Below are positions 9,055-18,920 of a stretch of 64,000 nucleotides of DNA, piece after piece. Made by a program: the position numbers and the translations under genes. This stretch comes from Fontisubflavum oceani (GTDB lineage: Bacteria; Pseudomonadota; Alphaproteobacteria; Rhodobacterales; Rhodobacteraceae), in assembly GCF_030407165.1 (NCBI RefSeq), contig NZ_CP129111.1, positions 310,001 to 374,000 of the forward strand, given 5' to 3'. The notes beneath the pieces were generated by a model. It was not told where the DNA came from and did no database searches. It saw only the letters and a list, made by a program, of their open reading frames with translations. Positions within the stretch are counted from its first letter, which is position 1; the number at the start of each line of letters is the position of its first letter.

Positions 9055-9083
9055 TGTTACGCAGCATACCCGCATTCGGATCA
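9055..9083 (-). promoter_or_regulatory. Candidate RpoE (ECF11-type) promoter of rpoH
   Basis: On the minus strand upstream of rpoH, TGATCC (9078-9083) is followed after 18 bases by TAACA (9055-9059). This resembles the TGATC-N16-18-TAAGA motif known for sigma-E of Rhodobacter sphaeroides, which is known to activate rpoH-II. The -10 element is imperfect (TAACA rather than TAAGA), so the call is tentative. Confidence 0.35.
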
Positions 9084-9100
9084 CATGAAGGGACACATAA

Positions 9101-9646
9101 TTGCGATTGCCCTCTCTCAGCCTGGTGATTGGTGGCACAGCCTCGGGAAAATCCGCCTTTGCCGAGGGGCTGGTGCATCAATCTGGCTTGGCGAAAGTCT
9201 ATCTCGCCACCGCTGAAGCGCTGGATGCCGAAATGCAGATCAAGATCGACAGCCATCGCGAGGCGCGCGCGGGCCAGGGCTGGCGCACAGTCGAGGCACC
9301 GCGCGACCCAGCCCCGCCGCTAGCGCAGTTGGAGGCCGAAGAGGTGGCGCTTTTTGACTGCGCGACGCTTTGGCTCACCAATGTGATGCTGGATGGGCGG
9401 GATTGGGAGGACGAGGCAGATCAGTTGATCGAGGTGATGACCCTGACGGTGGCCCCGGTGGTCGTGGTCACCAACGAAGTTGGTCAGAGTATCGTGCCCG
9501 ACACCAAACTTGGCCGTCAGTTTCAACGCGCCCAAGGGGTTTTGAACCAGCGATTGGCCGCCGAGGCGGATTTGGTGGTGCTGGTCACCGCGGGCCTGCC
9601 AACCGTGCTCAAAAACACCCAGCCGCAGGGTGGCACCCCATGGTGA
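9101..9646 (+). CDS. cobU: Bifunctional adenosylcobinamide kinase / adenosylcobinamide-phosphate guanylyltransferase
   Basis: A 181-residue enzyme (CobU/CobP) that phosphorylates adenosylcobinamide and transfers GMP to it during assembly of the cobalamin nucleotide loop. The P-loop is GGTASGKS near residue 11; the conserved 'DCATLWLTN' and VVVTNEVGQSIVP segments follow. Translation seems to begin at TTG 9101, preceded by an AAGGGA ribosome-binding site; no ATG is available before the P-loop. The next gene, a histidine phosphatase, overlaps by seven bases, which fits a cobalamin salvage pair. Confidence 0.92.
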   Translation: MRLPSLSLVIGGTASGKSAFAEGLVHQSGLAKVYLATAEALDAEMQIKIDSHREARAGQGWRTVEAPRDPAPPLAQLEAEEVALFDCATLWLTNVMLDGRDWEDEADQLIEVMTLTVAPVVVVTNEVGQSIVPDTKLGRQFQRAQGVLNQRLAAEADLVVLVTAGLPTVLKNTQPQGGTPW

Positions 9647-10215
9647 CCCGTTGGTGGTGGGTGCGTCATGGCCCAACCCATGAAAAGGCCTTTGTCGGCT
9701 GGCGCGATGTGCCCGCCGATCTCTCCGACACCGCGGCACTCGCCCGGTTGAACGCATTCCTGCCTAAGACAGCGCTGGTCATTTCCTCCGATCTCGCGCG
9801 CGCCATCACCACCGCCGATGCCCTAAGCCCGGGTCGCCCGCGCCTGCCCCATGACCCGGGCCTCAGGGAGTTCAATTTCGGTGCCTGGGATGGGCTGCGT
9901 TTCGATGCCGTCGCCGCGCGCGATCCGGATCTCTCGCGCCGTTTCTGGGAAGAGCCGGGAGACATTGCCGCCCCCGAGGGCGAAAGCTGGAACGCGGTCG
10001 CGGCACGGGTCGCGCCGGTGGTGGACCGGTTGAATGGCACCGCGACCGACATCATCGCTGTCGCCCATATCGGCGTGATCATGACGCAGATCGCGCGTGC
10101 CGCCGGGACCGATCCCTACCAAGCGATGTCACATAAGATCGACAACCTCTCGGTCACGCGCCTGGAACACGGCTCCGAAGGCTGGAAGGTCACGCAAGTC
10201 AATCACACCCCGTGA
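9640..10215 (+). CDS. Histidine phosphatase family protein (possible alpha-ribazole phosphatase)
   Basis: A 191-residue protein of the phosphoglycerate-mutase/histidine-phosphatase superfamily. The phosphohistidine motif is WVRHGPTHEK at the N-terminus, the second arginine lies in SSDLARAITTA, and the second histidine in VAHIGVI. Because it overlaps cobU by seven bases, a role as alpha-ribazole-5'-phosphate phosphatase (CobC) in cobalamin synthesis is plausible, but phosphatases of this family are promiscuous and the assignment rests on context. The start ATG at 9640 puts the RHG motif at the usual distance from the N-terminus. Confidence 0.85.
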   Translation: MVTRWWWVRHGPTHEKAFVGWRDVPADLSDTAALARLNAFLPKTALVISSDLARAITTADALSPGRPRLPHDPGLREFNFGAWDGLRFDAVAARDPDLSRRFWEEPGDIAAPEGESWNAVAARVAPVVDRLNGTATDIIAVAHIGVIMTQIARAAGTDPYQAMSHKIDNLSVTRLEHGSEGWKVTQVNHTP

Positions 10216-10273
10216 TGACCCCGATCAGAAATCGCCGTTTGACCATGCGCGATGCGCACGGCTGAATGTGCCC

Positions 10274-10954
10274 ATGACTTATGAACTCCTCATCGCCGAC
10301 CGCTCTTACTCCAGTTGGTCTTTGCGCGGCTGGCTGCCCTTCGCCGCTTTCGACATCCCCGTCGAGGTCTCCGTCACACGGCTCTATGACGACCGTTTCG
10401 CCCGCGATGTCAGCGCCTTTGCCCCTGGTCGCACGGTCCCCGTGGTCCGTACGCCGGAGGGCGGGCTTCTCACCGAAAGCATCGCCATCGCCTGGCATCT
10501 GGCCGAGGCATTCCCAGATCGCGGCCTTCTGCCCACCGATCCGGTCGCCCGCGCGCGCGCGCTCAGTCTGGTCTCCGAAATGCATGCCGGATTTGCCGCC
10601 CTGCGCGGCGCTTGCCCGATGAACCTGCGCACCGGATGGGTCGGGTTTCAGCCCTCCGATGAGGTACGGGCCGATCTGGCCCGGCTGGACCTGATCTGGG
10701 GGGATGCTTTCGAGGCCCATGGCGGCCCCTGGCTCTGCGGTGCCTATTCCCTGGCAGACGCATTCTTTGCCCCCGTCGCCACACGCATCGCGACCTATGA
10801 TCTGCCAGTTTCCGAGAGGGCGCAGGCCTATGTGACCGCGCATCTCAGCCACCCCAAATTCCGCGAATGGCGCGAGGCGGGCTTCACCGACGGGCCAGAA
10901 CAGCCGATTTACGATATGGACTTGGAAAGACGCGCCTTCCCCATGCCGGGCTAA
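10274..10954 (+). CDS. Glutathione S-transferase family protein
   Basis: A 226-residue soluble GST-like protein. The N-terminal thioredoxin fold starts with YELLIADRSYSSWSLRGWL, where the serine of SYSSWS is in the usual glutathione-activating position. The cis-proline loop is RTVPVV and the glutathione-binding 'TESIAIAWHLAE' segment follows. The all-helical C-terminal domain includes SLADAFFAPVATRI. The start at 10274 fits the fold boundary; a longer frame beginning upstream overlaps the previous gene. Substrate is unknown. Confidence 0.88.
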   Translation: MTYELLIADRSYSSWSLRGWLPFAAFDIPVEVSVTRLYDDRFARDVSAFAPGRTVPVVRTPEGGLLTESIAIAWHLAEAFPDRGLLPTDPVARARALSLVSEMHAGFAALRGACPMNLRTGWVGFQPSDEVRADLARLDLIWGDAFEAHGGPWLCGAYSLADAFFAPVATRIATYDLPVSERAQAYVTAHLSHPKFREWREAGFTDGPEQPIYDMDLERRAFPMPG

Positions 10955-10998
10955 GACCCGTTAACCCTTTCCTAACCTCGGGATCGTAGCGGTTAACC

Positions 10999-12536
10999 AT
11001 GTTGGACGCCGCCCGCCCCGAGACGCTTGCCAAATGCCACACCGTCGCCTTCGACGGGTTGGAAGCGCGCCGGGTCGAAGTGCAATGCGCAGTCACCCCC
11101 GGCCTGCCCGCTTTCTCCATTGTTGGCCTACCGGACAAAGCGGTCAGCGAGGCGCGGGAACGGGTCCGCACAGCGCTGTCCTCCATGGCGATCGCCCTGC
11201 CCTCGAAGCGGATCACCATCAACCTGTCGCCTGCGGACCTGCCGAAAGAGGGCTCGCATTTCGATCTACCAATCGCGCTGGCATTGCTCGCCGCCCTTGG
11301 CATCATCCCCCGCGAACGTGCTGAAGAGGCCGTTGCATTGGGCGAACTGTCGCTCGACGGCACATTGGTTGGCGTTATCGGCGCGCTGCCCACGGCCTTG
11401 GCGGCGGGCGAGGATGACCGCGTGCTGCTCTGTCCGTCTGCCTGTGGTGCCGAAGCCGCCTGGGTCGGCGCAACCCCCGTCTTCGCGGCTAAATCGCTGG
11501 CCGAGATGATCGCGCACCTCACCGACCGCGCGCCGCTCACGCAAGCCAAGCCCGGCGAGGTGCGCAATGAAACGTCGCGCAAAGACCTGATCGAAGTCCG
11601 CGGCCAGGAACGCGCCAAACGTGCGCTCGAAATCGCCGCCGCCGGGCGACACCACTTGCTGATGGTCGGTCCACCCGGTTCCGGCAAATCCATGCTGGCC
11701 GCGCGGTTGCCCGGCCTGTTGCCACCGCTCTCGGCGGCGGAAGCGTTGGAAATCTCGATGGTTCATTCGCTTGCCGGCCTCTTGGATGAGGGCGGCATTT
11801 CCCGCACCCGCCCCTACCGCGCGCCGCATCACACGGCCTCCATGGCGGCGATTGTCGGCGGCGGGCGCGGCGCGAAACCGGGTGAGATCAGCTTGGCGCA
11901 TAACGGTGTGTTGTTCCTAGACGAATTCCCAGAATATCCGCGCGCCGTGTTGGAGACCCTCCGGCAACCGATTGAAACCGGCGATGTCGTGGTGGCCGGG
12001 CCAATGCCCATGTGACGTATCCCTGCCGGTTCTTGTTGATCGCTGCGGCCAATCCCTGCCGCTGCGGCCATCTTTATGATGCGGAGCAGGCCTGCGGTCG
12101 TGCACCGCTTTGTGGCGAGGACTATCTGGGCAAAATCTCCGGCCCGCTGATGGACCGGTTCGATCTCCGCCTGGAGGTTCCGCCGGTGAGTTATGCCGAC
12201 CTGGATCTCCCACCGTCCGGCGATGACAGCGCCACGGTAGCCGCGCGGATCGCTGCTGCGCGGGGCCGCCAATCCACAAGATTTGACGACCTCGGTGTGA
12301 GCGCACGGTGCAACGCCGACGCGGAAGGCGCCCTTTTGGACGAAATCGCCACGCCAGATGCGGAAGGGAAAGAGCTTCTCACGAAAGCCGCCGACCGGTT
12401 CAAGCTGTCCGCGCGCGGCTATCACCGTATCCGCCGGGTGGCGCGCACCATCGCCGATCTTGACGGTGACGCGGAGGTCGGTGCGCCGCATATCGCCGAA
12501 GCGATCGGGTTCCGCCTGATCGGTGCGAAGAACTGA
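10999..12536 (+). CDS. YifB/ComM family Mg-chelatase-like AAA+ ATPase (frameshifted)
   Basis: A ~512-residue ComM-type ATPase, known in other bacteria as a branch-migration helicase for natural transformation. The N-terminal ChlI-like domain begins with the usual 'AFDGLEARRVEVQC' and 'IVGLPDKAVSEARERV' motifs; Walker A is GPPGSGKS and the sensor region is FLDEFPEY. The frame breaks at 11996-12002 (GCCGGGCC): adding one base restores the canonical 'VVARANAHVTYPCRF' passage, after which the C-terminal domain (AANPCRCGH, LSARGYHRI) continues to the stop at 12536. The one-base loss in a C/G tract looks like a sequence error. Confidence 0.88.
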
Positions 12537-12548
12537 CGGGCACCGTCG

Positions 12549-12592
12549 ATAGGTTACAAGAACCGGATCATTTCGAAATTTTTGTAACCTAT
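12549..12592. repeat. 11-bp perfect inverted repeat between convergent genes
   Basis: ATAGGTTACAA (12549-12559) and TTGTAACCTAT (12582-12592) are exact inverted copies separated by 22 bases. The right arm covers the gshB stop codon and the left arm lies just past the ComM-like gene. It could form a bidirectional terminator or an mRNA 3'-end structure, but the stem is not GC-rich. Confidence 0.55.
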
Positions 12593-13536
12593 TTGGCCGC
12601 AACCTTGTCTTCGATCACCTGCCAAATCCGCTCCGCAATATTGACGCCGTCGAAGCGTTCCAACTCCTGAATGCCCGTTGGGGACGTGACATTAATCTCG
12701 GTCAGCCAATTGCCAATCACATCGATGCCCACAAAAATCTGCCCCTTTTCCCGCAAAAGTGGGCCGATGCGGGCGCAAATCTCCAACTCGCGCGCGGTCA
12801 TCTCCGTCTTCTCAGGACGGCCACCCACATGCATGTTGGATCGGGTCTCGCCGGCCGCCGGGACCCGGTTGATCGCGCCAACCGGTTCCCCATCGACCAG
12901 AATAATCCTTTTGTCTCCCGCGCTTACATCCGGCAAGAATTTCTGCGCGATCAGCGGCTCACGATTGATGCTGGAAAAAAGCTCGTGCAGCGAATTGAGG
13001 TTCCCATCCTCCGGTGTCAGACGAAACACCCCCGCGCCGCCATTGCCATAGAGCGGCTTCAAGATGATGTCGCCATGCTCCGCCTTGAAAGCTTTCAGCG
13101 TGTCCAAATCCCGCGCAATCGTGGTGGGCGGAGTCAGGTCGGGAAACGCCAGTACCAGCAGTTTTTCGGGGTAATTCCGCACCCAAAACGGATCATTGAC
13201 CACCAATGTCTCGGGGTGGATGTGATCCAGCAAATGTGTGGTGGTGATATATCCCATGTCGAAGGGCGGATCTTGGCGGAGCCAAACCACATCCCAATCG
13301 GCCAGGTCGATCTCGGTCTCCGCGCCCAGTGAAAAGTGATCTCCTTCAACACGTTGCACCGTGAGCGGCCAGCCCCGCGCCGTGATCCGGCCAGCTTGAT
13401 AGGCGAGCTTGTCCGGCGTGTAGTAGAACAACTCATGCCCGAGCGCTTGCGCCTCTTCGGCCAAGCGGAAACTGCTATCCGCGTTGATGTCGATCGCATC
13501 GATCGGATCCATCTGAAAAGCAATTTTCAAGCCCAT
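12589..13536 (-). CDS. gshB: Glutathione synthetase
   Basis: A 315-residue ATP-grasp enzyme that joins glycine to gamma-glutamylcysteine. The start MGLKIAFQMDPIDAIDINADSS is canonical, and the substrate-binding 'RQDPPFDMGYI' motif, the glycine-rich 'LKPLYGNGGAGVFRL' ATP-grasp loop and the C-terminal 'GNWLTEINVTSPTGIQE' Mg-binding strand are all present. Length agrees with the family. It lies downstream of rsmI and yraN on the same strand, an arrangement common in Rhodobacteraceae, with a 75-bp gap from yraN. Confidence 0.96.
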   Translation of the reverse strand: MGLKIAFQMDPIDAIDINADSSFRLAEEAQALGHELFYYTPDKLAYQAGRITARGWPLTVQRVEGDHFSLGAETEIDLADWDVVWLRQDPPFDMGYITTTHLLDHIHPETLVVNDPFWVRNYPEKLLVLAFPDLTPPTTIARDLDTLKAFKAEHGDIILKPLYGNGGAGVFRLTPEDGNLNSLHELFSSINREPLIAQKFLPDVSAGDKRIILVDGEPVGAINRVPAAGETRSNMHVGGRPEKTEMTARELEICARIGPLLREKGQIFVGIDVIGNWLTEINVTSPTGIQELERFDGVNIAERIWQVIEDKVAAK

Positions 13537-13611
13537 AACCGCGCTCCGTCCCAGTGTTGTTGTGCCTACATGGCGCGGTCTTGAGAGCCATGCAATGGGA
13601 GAAGGGCGTGA

Positions 13612-13965
13612 TTAGGCAGAGAGGGCGTTTTCGATGATCTCTATACCACCGTGGGTATCGACAAGCGCGACGTCAAACCGGGCGTCTGAATTCTGGCCAC
13701 GAGGCATGTGGCCAAGAAAATCCGATGCGCTGGTGTAAATCCGCTGCATTTGACGCCGGGACAGGCGTTCCGCCGCCCGTGCAAAGCTCCGGCTTTTTTT
13801 GACCTCAACAAAAACGATCTCACCGTCTTTCTCGGTCACCAAATCCAACTCGCCGGCTTGGCCGCGCCAGCGGCGAGACAGGATCACATGACCATCGCGC
13901 GCATAGCGCGCCGCGACCTGGTCTTCGGCAACCTTTCCGGCGAGGTAATTGACTTGGCCGGTCAT
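13612..13965 (-). CDS. YraN family (UPF0102) nuclease-like protein
   Basis: A 117-residue protein with the YraN signature: an N-terminal G-K-AED-A-YL-like GKVAEDQVAARY, then the nuclease-fold core GELDLVTEKDGEIVFVEVK with the restriction-endonuclease-type D...E-V-K residues. The family has no settled function. The ATG at 13965 overlaps the rsmI stop by one base, which fixes the start and indicates coupling; a longer frame upstream is a shadow of rsmI. Confidence 0.88.
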   Translation of the reverse strand: MTGQVNYLAGKVAEDQVAARYARDGHVILSRRWRGQAGELDLVTEKDGEIVFVEVKKSRSFARAAERLSRRQMQRIYTSASDFLGHMPRGQNSDARFDVALVDTHGGIEIIENALSA

Positions 13966-14858
13966 CACCGCTCCCCCAATTTCAGGGCCAGTTGATAAAT
14001 CTCGCGGCGCGGCATTCCGAATCTGTCCGCAACCTCGGTTGCGGCGTCTTTCACCCGGCTTGTTTTCAAAGCCTCTGTCAAAGCGGCCTCCACATCTTCT
14101 GTCGCGGCTTGGCGTGGTTTCCCTCGCCCAATCACCACCACGATTTCGCCTTTCAGGCTCCGGTCCTTGATCTGCTTGGCCACATCCACGACCGATCCGC
14201 GGATCACCTCTTCGAAGCGTTTTGTCAGCTCGCGACACAGCGCCATCTCGCGATCCGCCCCGACAGTCTCCGCCAAATTATCTAACAACCGATGAATACG
14301 TTTGGGGCTTTCATAGAGCAAAAGAGTCGCGTCAATATCGCGCAGTCCCTCAAGCCAGCGCTTTTGCGCGCCGGACGCATTCGGGGGAAACCCGGCAAAG
14401 AGGAAGCGGTCACTGGGCAATCCCGACACATTGAGCGCCGCCAAAGCGGCGGAGGCCCCCGGTGCCGCAAAGACTGCCGCGCCGGCTTCGATCGCCGCCC
14501 GCCCCAGTTGATAGCCCGGATCCGCCACAAGCGGCGTACCAGCCTCCGATACATAGGCCAGGGATTTCCCTTCCGCTAAAGCGGCCAGAAGCCGGGGCCG
14601 TTGTGCCGGGCCGTTATGGTCGTGATAGGCGATCAGCGGACGTTCGCCCAATGGCACGCCATGCAGTTCCATCAGCTTCCGCGCCGTTCGGGTGTCTTCA
14701 GCGGCGATCACATCAGCGCTGAGAAGAATATCCAGCGCCCGCAAGGTGATATCCCGCGCCGCGCCAATTGGCGTGGCCACAAAATAGACCCCCGGCGCGA
14801 GCCGCACATGGCGGGCCGGAGTGGCACCGGGGCCGAGCTCAGCGGGAAAATCACTCAT
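13965..14858 (-). CDS. rsmI: 16S rRNA (cytidine(1402)-2'-O)-methyltransferase
   Basis: A 297-residue SAM-dependent tetrapyrrole-methylase-fold enzyme that 2'-O-methylates C1402 of 16S rRNA. The N-terminal YFVATPIGAARDITLRALDI stretch, 'AAEDTRTARKLM', 'YVSEAGTPLVADPG' and the 'PSDRFLFAGFPP' segment are family hallmarks. It is transcribed away from the LppC-like gene and leads the rsmI-yraN-gshB set, the usual neighbourhood in alphaproteobacteria. Confidence 0.95.
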   Translation of the reverse strand: MSDFPAELGPGATPARHVRLAPGVYFVATPIGAARDITLRALDILLSADVIAAEDTRTARKLMELHGVPLGERPLIAYHDHNGPAQRPRLLAALAEGKSLAYVSEAGTPLVADPGYQLGRAAIEAGAAVFAAPGASAALAALNVSGLPSDRFLFAGFPPNASGAQKRWLEGLRDIDATLLLYESPKRIHRLLDNLAETVGADREMALCRELTKRFEEVIRGSVVDVAKQIKDRSLKGEIVVVIGRGKPRQAATEDVEAALTEALKTSRVKDAATEVADRFGMPRREIYQLALKLGER

Positions 14859-14951
14859 GGTCAGGCGCTCCGGCGGCGTTTACTTGGGGGGATGAACCCA
14901 CTAGGCTCACGCACATTGATGACAGGTGCCCTCAGGGAGACAAGGACCCTC

Positions 14952-16123
14952 ATGATCTCTGCTTTGCGACATTTCCGCAAGCCGTTCCGGCTGCTTTCTT
15001 TTCTTGGACTTACCGCTCTTTTGGCCGCCTGCCAGGTGGGCGTTCCGGGCTCCGGTCCGACGGGGCCGCGCGTGTCGGGGCAAACCATCAATGTGGCGAT
15101 GCTTCTGCCGTACGGCTCCGCCAGCGCGGGCGATGATCTGGTCGCGCGCAGCCTGGAAAACGCCGCGCGGTTGGCGCTGACCGATGTGCCGGATATCCAG
15201 GTCAATCTGACGGTCTACAACACGGCCGCAAACGCATCTCAAGCGGCGGCTGTGGCGCAGCAGGCTGTGAGCGAAGGCGCCGATGTGATCCTTGGCCCGC
15301 TCCGCTCGGACGCGGCGGCTGCCGTGGGCGTCGCCGTGGCGCGCTCCAATATCAATGTCTTGAGCTTCTCGAACAACACCGAGATCGCGGGCGGCAATGT
15401 CTTCGTGCTCGGCCATACGTTCCAGAACACCGCGACGCGAATGATGAGCTATTCCGCCGCGCAGGGGCGCAATCGAGTGCTAATCCTGCATGCCCGCAAT
15501 TTGGCCGGTGAAGTTGCACGCGAAGCTGTGGAACGCGCAGCGGTCGCGAATGGAGCCACCATCACGGGCCGGGTGAGCTATGAGTTCTCACAAAACGGCG
15601 TTGTGGCCGCGTTGCCCACGGTGATGAGCACTGTGCGCTCGACTGACACCAATGCGTTGATGATGACGGGAGACGCCGCTGGCGCCCTGCCGCTCTTTGC
15701 GCAACTTCTGCCGGAAAACGGGCTGGATACCGAGGCGACCCGGGTCATGGGCCTGTCGCGATGGGATGTACCACCGCAAACGCTGGAACTGTCTGGGTTG
15801 CAGGAGGGGTGGTTCGCCCTGCCCGACCCGTCCGCAGCCGCGCAGTTCAACGCGCGCTATGAGGCGGCCAATGGCACCCCCGCCCATATCTTGGCCGCGA
15901 TCGGCTATGACGCGATGCGCGCCGTGGCCGAGACAGCCGCAACCCAAGGGCGGCTTGGTGTCGCTGAGTTGACCGCCTCCTCTGGCTTTGCCGGGGGAAC
16001 GGAGTATTCCGCCTGAGAGCCGATGGCACGAACGAGCGTGCGATGGCCGTCGTGCAAGTGCAAAACAACCAGGTGGCCGTGATTGACCCTGCCCCAAGAC
16101 GCCTTGGCCCCGCGGGCTTCTGA
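14952..16123 (+). CDS. Penicillin-binding-protein activator (LpoA/LppC-like) lipoprotein, frameshifted
   Basis: A ~390-residue outer-membrane lipoprotein with the periplasmic-binding fold of the LppC/LpoA group, located divergently from rsmI as usual. The signal peptide ends in the lipobox LLAAC, followed by TINVAMLLPYGSA. The frame in use terminates at 16016, but inserting one base in the G5 tract at 15993-15997 gives a conserved tail (NGVFRLRADGTNER, then QVAVIDPAPRRL) ending at a TGA at 16121-16123. ATG 14952 is preferred (AAGGA upstream, signal peptide begins there); an ATG at 14892 is an alternative. Confidence 0.8.
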
Positions 16124-18915
16124 CCCCGCGCCAACGCCCTCCGAGACCGACCCGGGCGCCGCGCTGATCTGCGCGGCGTCTGAGATTTTCGACCAGCCCG
16201 CGATCCGGGCGGAGATCGAGGCCGCAATCGCCGATTGCGCCGCGACGGGCGGCGTCAGGAGCGCCGTTGTTGCCGTCTTGGCAAAGGCGCAGAAAGCGGG
16301 CCGGGCCCGCATCGCCGAGGCTTTTGCGGAAGACCCCACGGCGGCGCGGCGGGTGCTGCGCGCCTATGCCTATCTAACCGATGGTATTCTGAAAGAAGTG
16401 CTGCACGTGGCCACCGCGCGCCTCCACCCAACACCAACGCCGACCGATGCCGAACGCGTCGCCGTAATGGCCGTGGGCGGATATGGCCGGGGCGAGATGG
16501 CGCCTTATTCAGATGTGGATTTGCTGTTCGTCACCCCCTGGAAGATGACCGGCAAGATCGAAAGCATCATCGAGTCCACGCTCTATATGCTTTGGGATCT
16601 GCGGCTGAAGGTCGGCCATGCCAGCCGGACCATCAAGGAATGCCTCAGGCTCGGTAAAGAGGATTTCACGATCCGCACGACCTTCCTGGAAATGCGCCAT
16701 CTGGCGGGCGATGCGGCGCTGGCTTCCGAATTGCAAGACACGCTGCGCGACCAGCTTTTTGCCGGAACCAGCTCGGAATTCATCGAGGCGAAGCTTGATG
16801 AACGTGCCACGCGGCACCGCAAACAGGGCGGGCAGCGTTATATGCTGGAGCCCAATGTCAAAGAGGGCAAAGGCGGGTTGCGCGATCTGCAGACGCTCTA
16901 TTGGATCACCAAATATCTCTACGGGATTGATGACGTCGCCGCGCTGGTCGATCGTGGCTTGTTCACACAAGACGAGTTCGACGCGTTTTGATGCCGCGGA
17001 GCGCTTTCTGTGGTCAATCCGCTGCCATCTGCATCTGATCGCCAATCGGGCGCAGGATCAGTTGACCTTCGACATGCAGGTCCAAGTGGCCGAGCGCATG
17101 GGCTATACCGATAGCGAAGACCGCCGGGCCGTCGAACATTTCATGCAGGCCTATTTCCGGCATGCGACCAAAGTGGGCGAGCTGACGCGAATTTTCCTGA
17201 CAGCACTTGAGGCCAGCCATGTCAAGCAGGAACCGGGGCTTTGGGGCTTCCTGCGCGGGCGCAAACGCACGCGGCGGCGGAAGCTCAAGCCCGGGTATGA
17301 GGTGAAGCAGAACAGGCTGACCGTGGCGAATGAGGCGGATTTCTTTGCCGATAAGGTGAATATCCTGCGGCTCTTCGAGGAGGGGTTGCGCACAGGCTAT
17401 CTGCTGCACCCCGACGCGATGCGGATGGTCACCGCGCATCTCGACCTGATCGATGATCAGTTGCGCCGCGACTCCGAAGCGAACCGGATTTTCCTTGATC
17501 TGCTGCTGAAACACGGCAACCCGGAACGGGCGCTCAGGCGGATGAACGAGCTGGGAGTCTTGGGCGCGTTTATCCCAGAATTCGCAGAGATCGTCGCGAT
17601 GATGCAGTTCAATATGTATCACAGCTACACGGTCGATGAGCACACGATCCAAGTCATCTCGACACTGGCGCAGATCGAGCGCGGCGAGTTGATCGAAGAG
17701 CTTCCGGTCGCCTCGGGTATCCTAGAGCGCGGTGTGAACCGGAAGGTGCTTTATGTCGCCTGCCTGCTGCATGACATCGGCAAGGGGCGCAAGGAAGATC
17801 ACTCGATCTTGGGCGCACGTTTGGCCCGCGCGATCTGCCCCCGTTTGGGGCTGAAACCGGCGGAATGCGAGACGGTGGAATGGCTGGTGCGCTATCACCT
17901 CTTGATGTCGGACATGGCGCAGAAACGCGATATCTCCGACCCGCGCACGGTGCGCGATTTCGCCAAAGCGGTGAAGACGGTCGAACGGTTGGAACTGATG
18001 ACTGTCCTGACCGTCTGCGACATTCGCGGGGTTGGGCCGAACACCTGGAACAACTGGAAGGCCACCTTGCTGCGCGGGCTGCATCGGGCAACGGCGGATG
18101 CGCTGAAAACCGGGCTGGAAGACCTCAACCGCGACAAGCTGGAAGGCGAAGCGAAGCGCGCCCTCCGCGAGGCGTTGGCAGACTGGGCAAAGCCCGAGTT
18201 GAAGGCGGAGATCGCGCGGCATTATGGCCCCTATTGGCAGGGGTTGGACCTCGCCAGCCAAGTCACCTTCGCCGAGATGCTGCGCGATTTGGGTGAGGAC
18301 GAAATCCGCATCGACACCCGCCGCGATTTGGACCGGGACGCGACCCGGGTCTGCTTCGCCCTGGCCGACCATCCGGGCATTTTCAACCGGTTGGCGGGCG
18401 CATTGAGCTTGGTCGGCGCGAATGTGGTCGACGCGCGCACCTACACCTCGAAAGACGGGTTTGCGACGGCGGTGTTCTGGGTCCAGGACAGCGAAGGCAA
18501 CCCCTATGAGGAGTCCCGCCTGCCACGCCTGAAAGGCATGATCGACAAGACGCTGAAAGGCGAAGTGGTGGCCAGCCAGGCCTTGAAAGGTCGCGAAAAA
18601 ATCAAGAAGCGCGAACGGCCCTTTGATGTGCCGACCACGATCACCTTCGACAATGAAGGCTCGGAGATTTACACGATCATCGAGGTGGACACACGCGACC
18701 GCCCCGGCCTGCTTTATGATCTGACGAAGACATTGGCCGCGAACAATATCTACATCGCCAGCGCGGTGATCGCGACCTATGGCGCGCAGGTGGTGGATAC
18801 CTTCTATGTGAAGGATATGTTCGGCCTGAAATTCTATGCCAAATCCAAGCAAGACGGGCTGGAACGCAAGCTGCGCGATGCGATTGCGCGCGTGGCCGAA
18901 CGGGCCGGAGCCTGA
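16083..18915 (+). CDS. glnD: PII uridylyltransferase / uridylyl-removing enzyme (frameshifted)
   Basis: A ~943-residue nitrogen sensor that uridylylates and deuridylylates PII proteins according to glutamine. The nucleotidyltransferase motif is GGYGRGEMAPYSDVDLLF, the 'RHRKQGGQRYMLEPNVKEGK' segment follows, the HD domain shows LLHDIGKGRKEDHS, and two C-terminal ACT domains sense glutamine (DHPGIFNRLAGALSLVG; RDRPGLLYDLTKTLAANN). The frame breaks in a T4 tract at 16986-16989; removing one T joins DEFDAF to DAAERFLW. The start (TTG 16083, AGGTGG upstream) overlaps the corrected end of the previous gene and is uncertain. Confidence 0.93.
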
Positions 18916-18920
18916 CGGGT

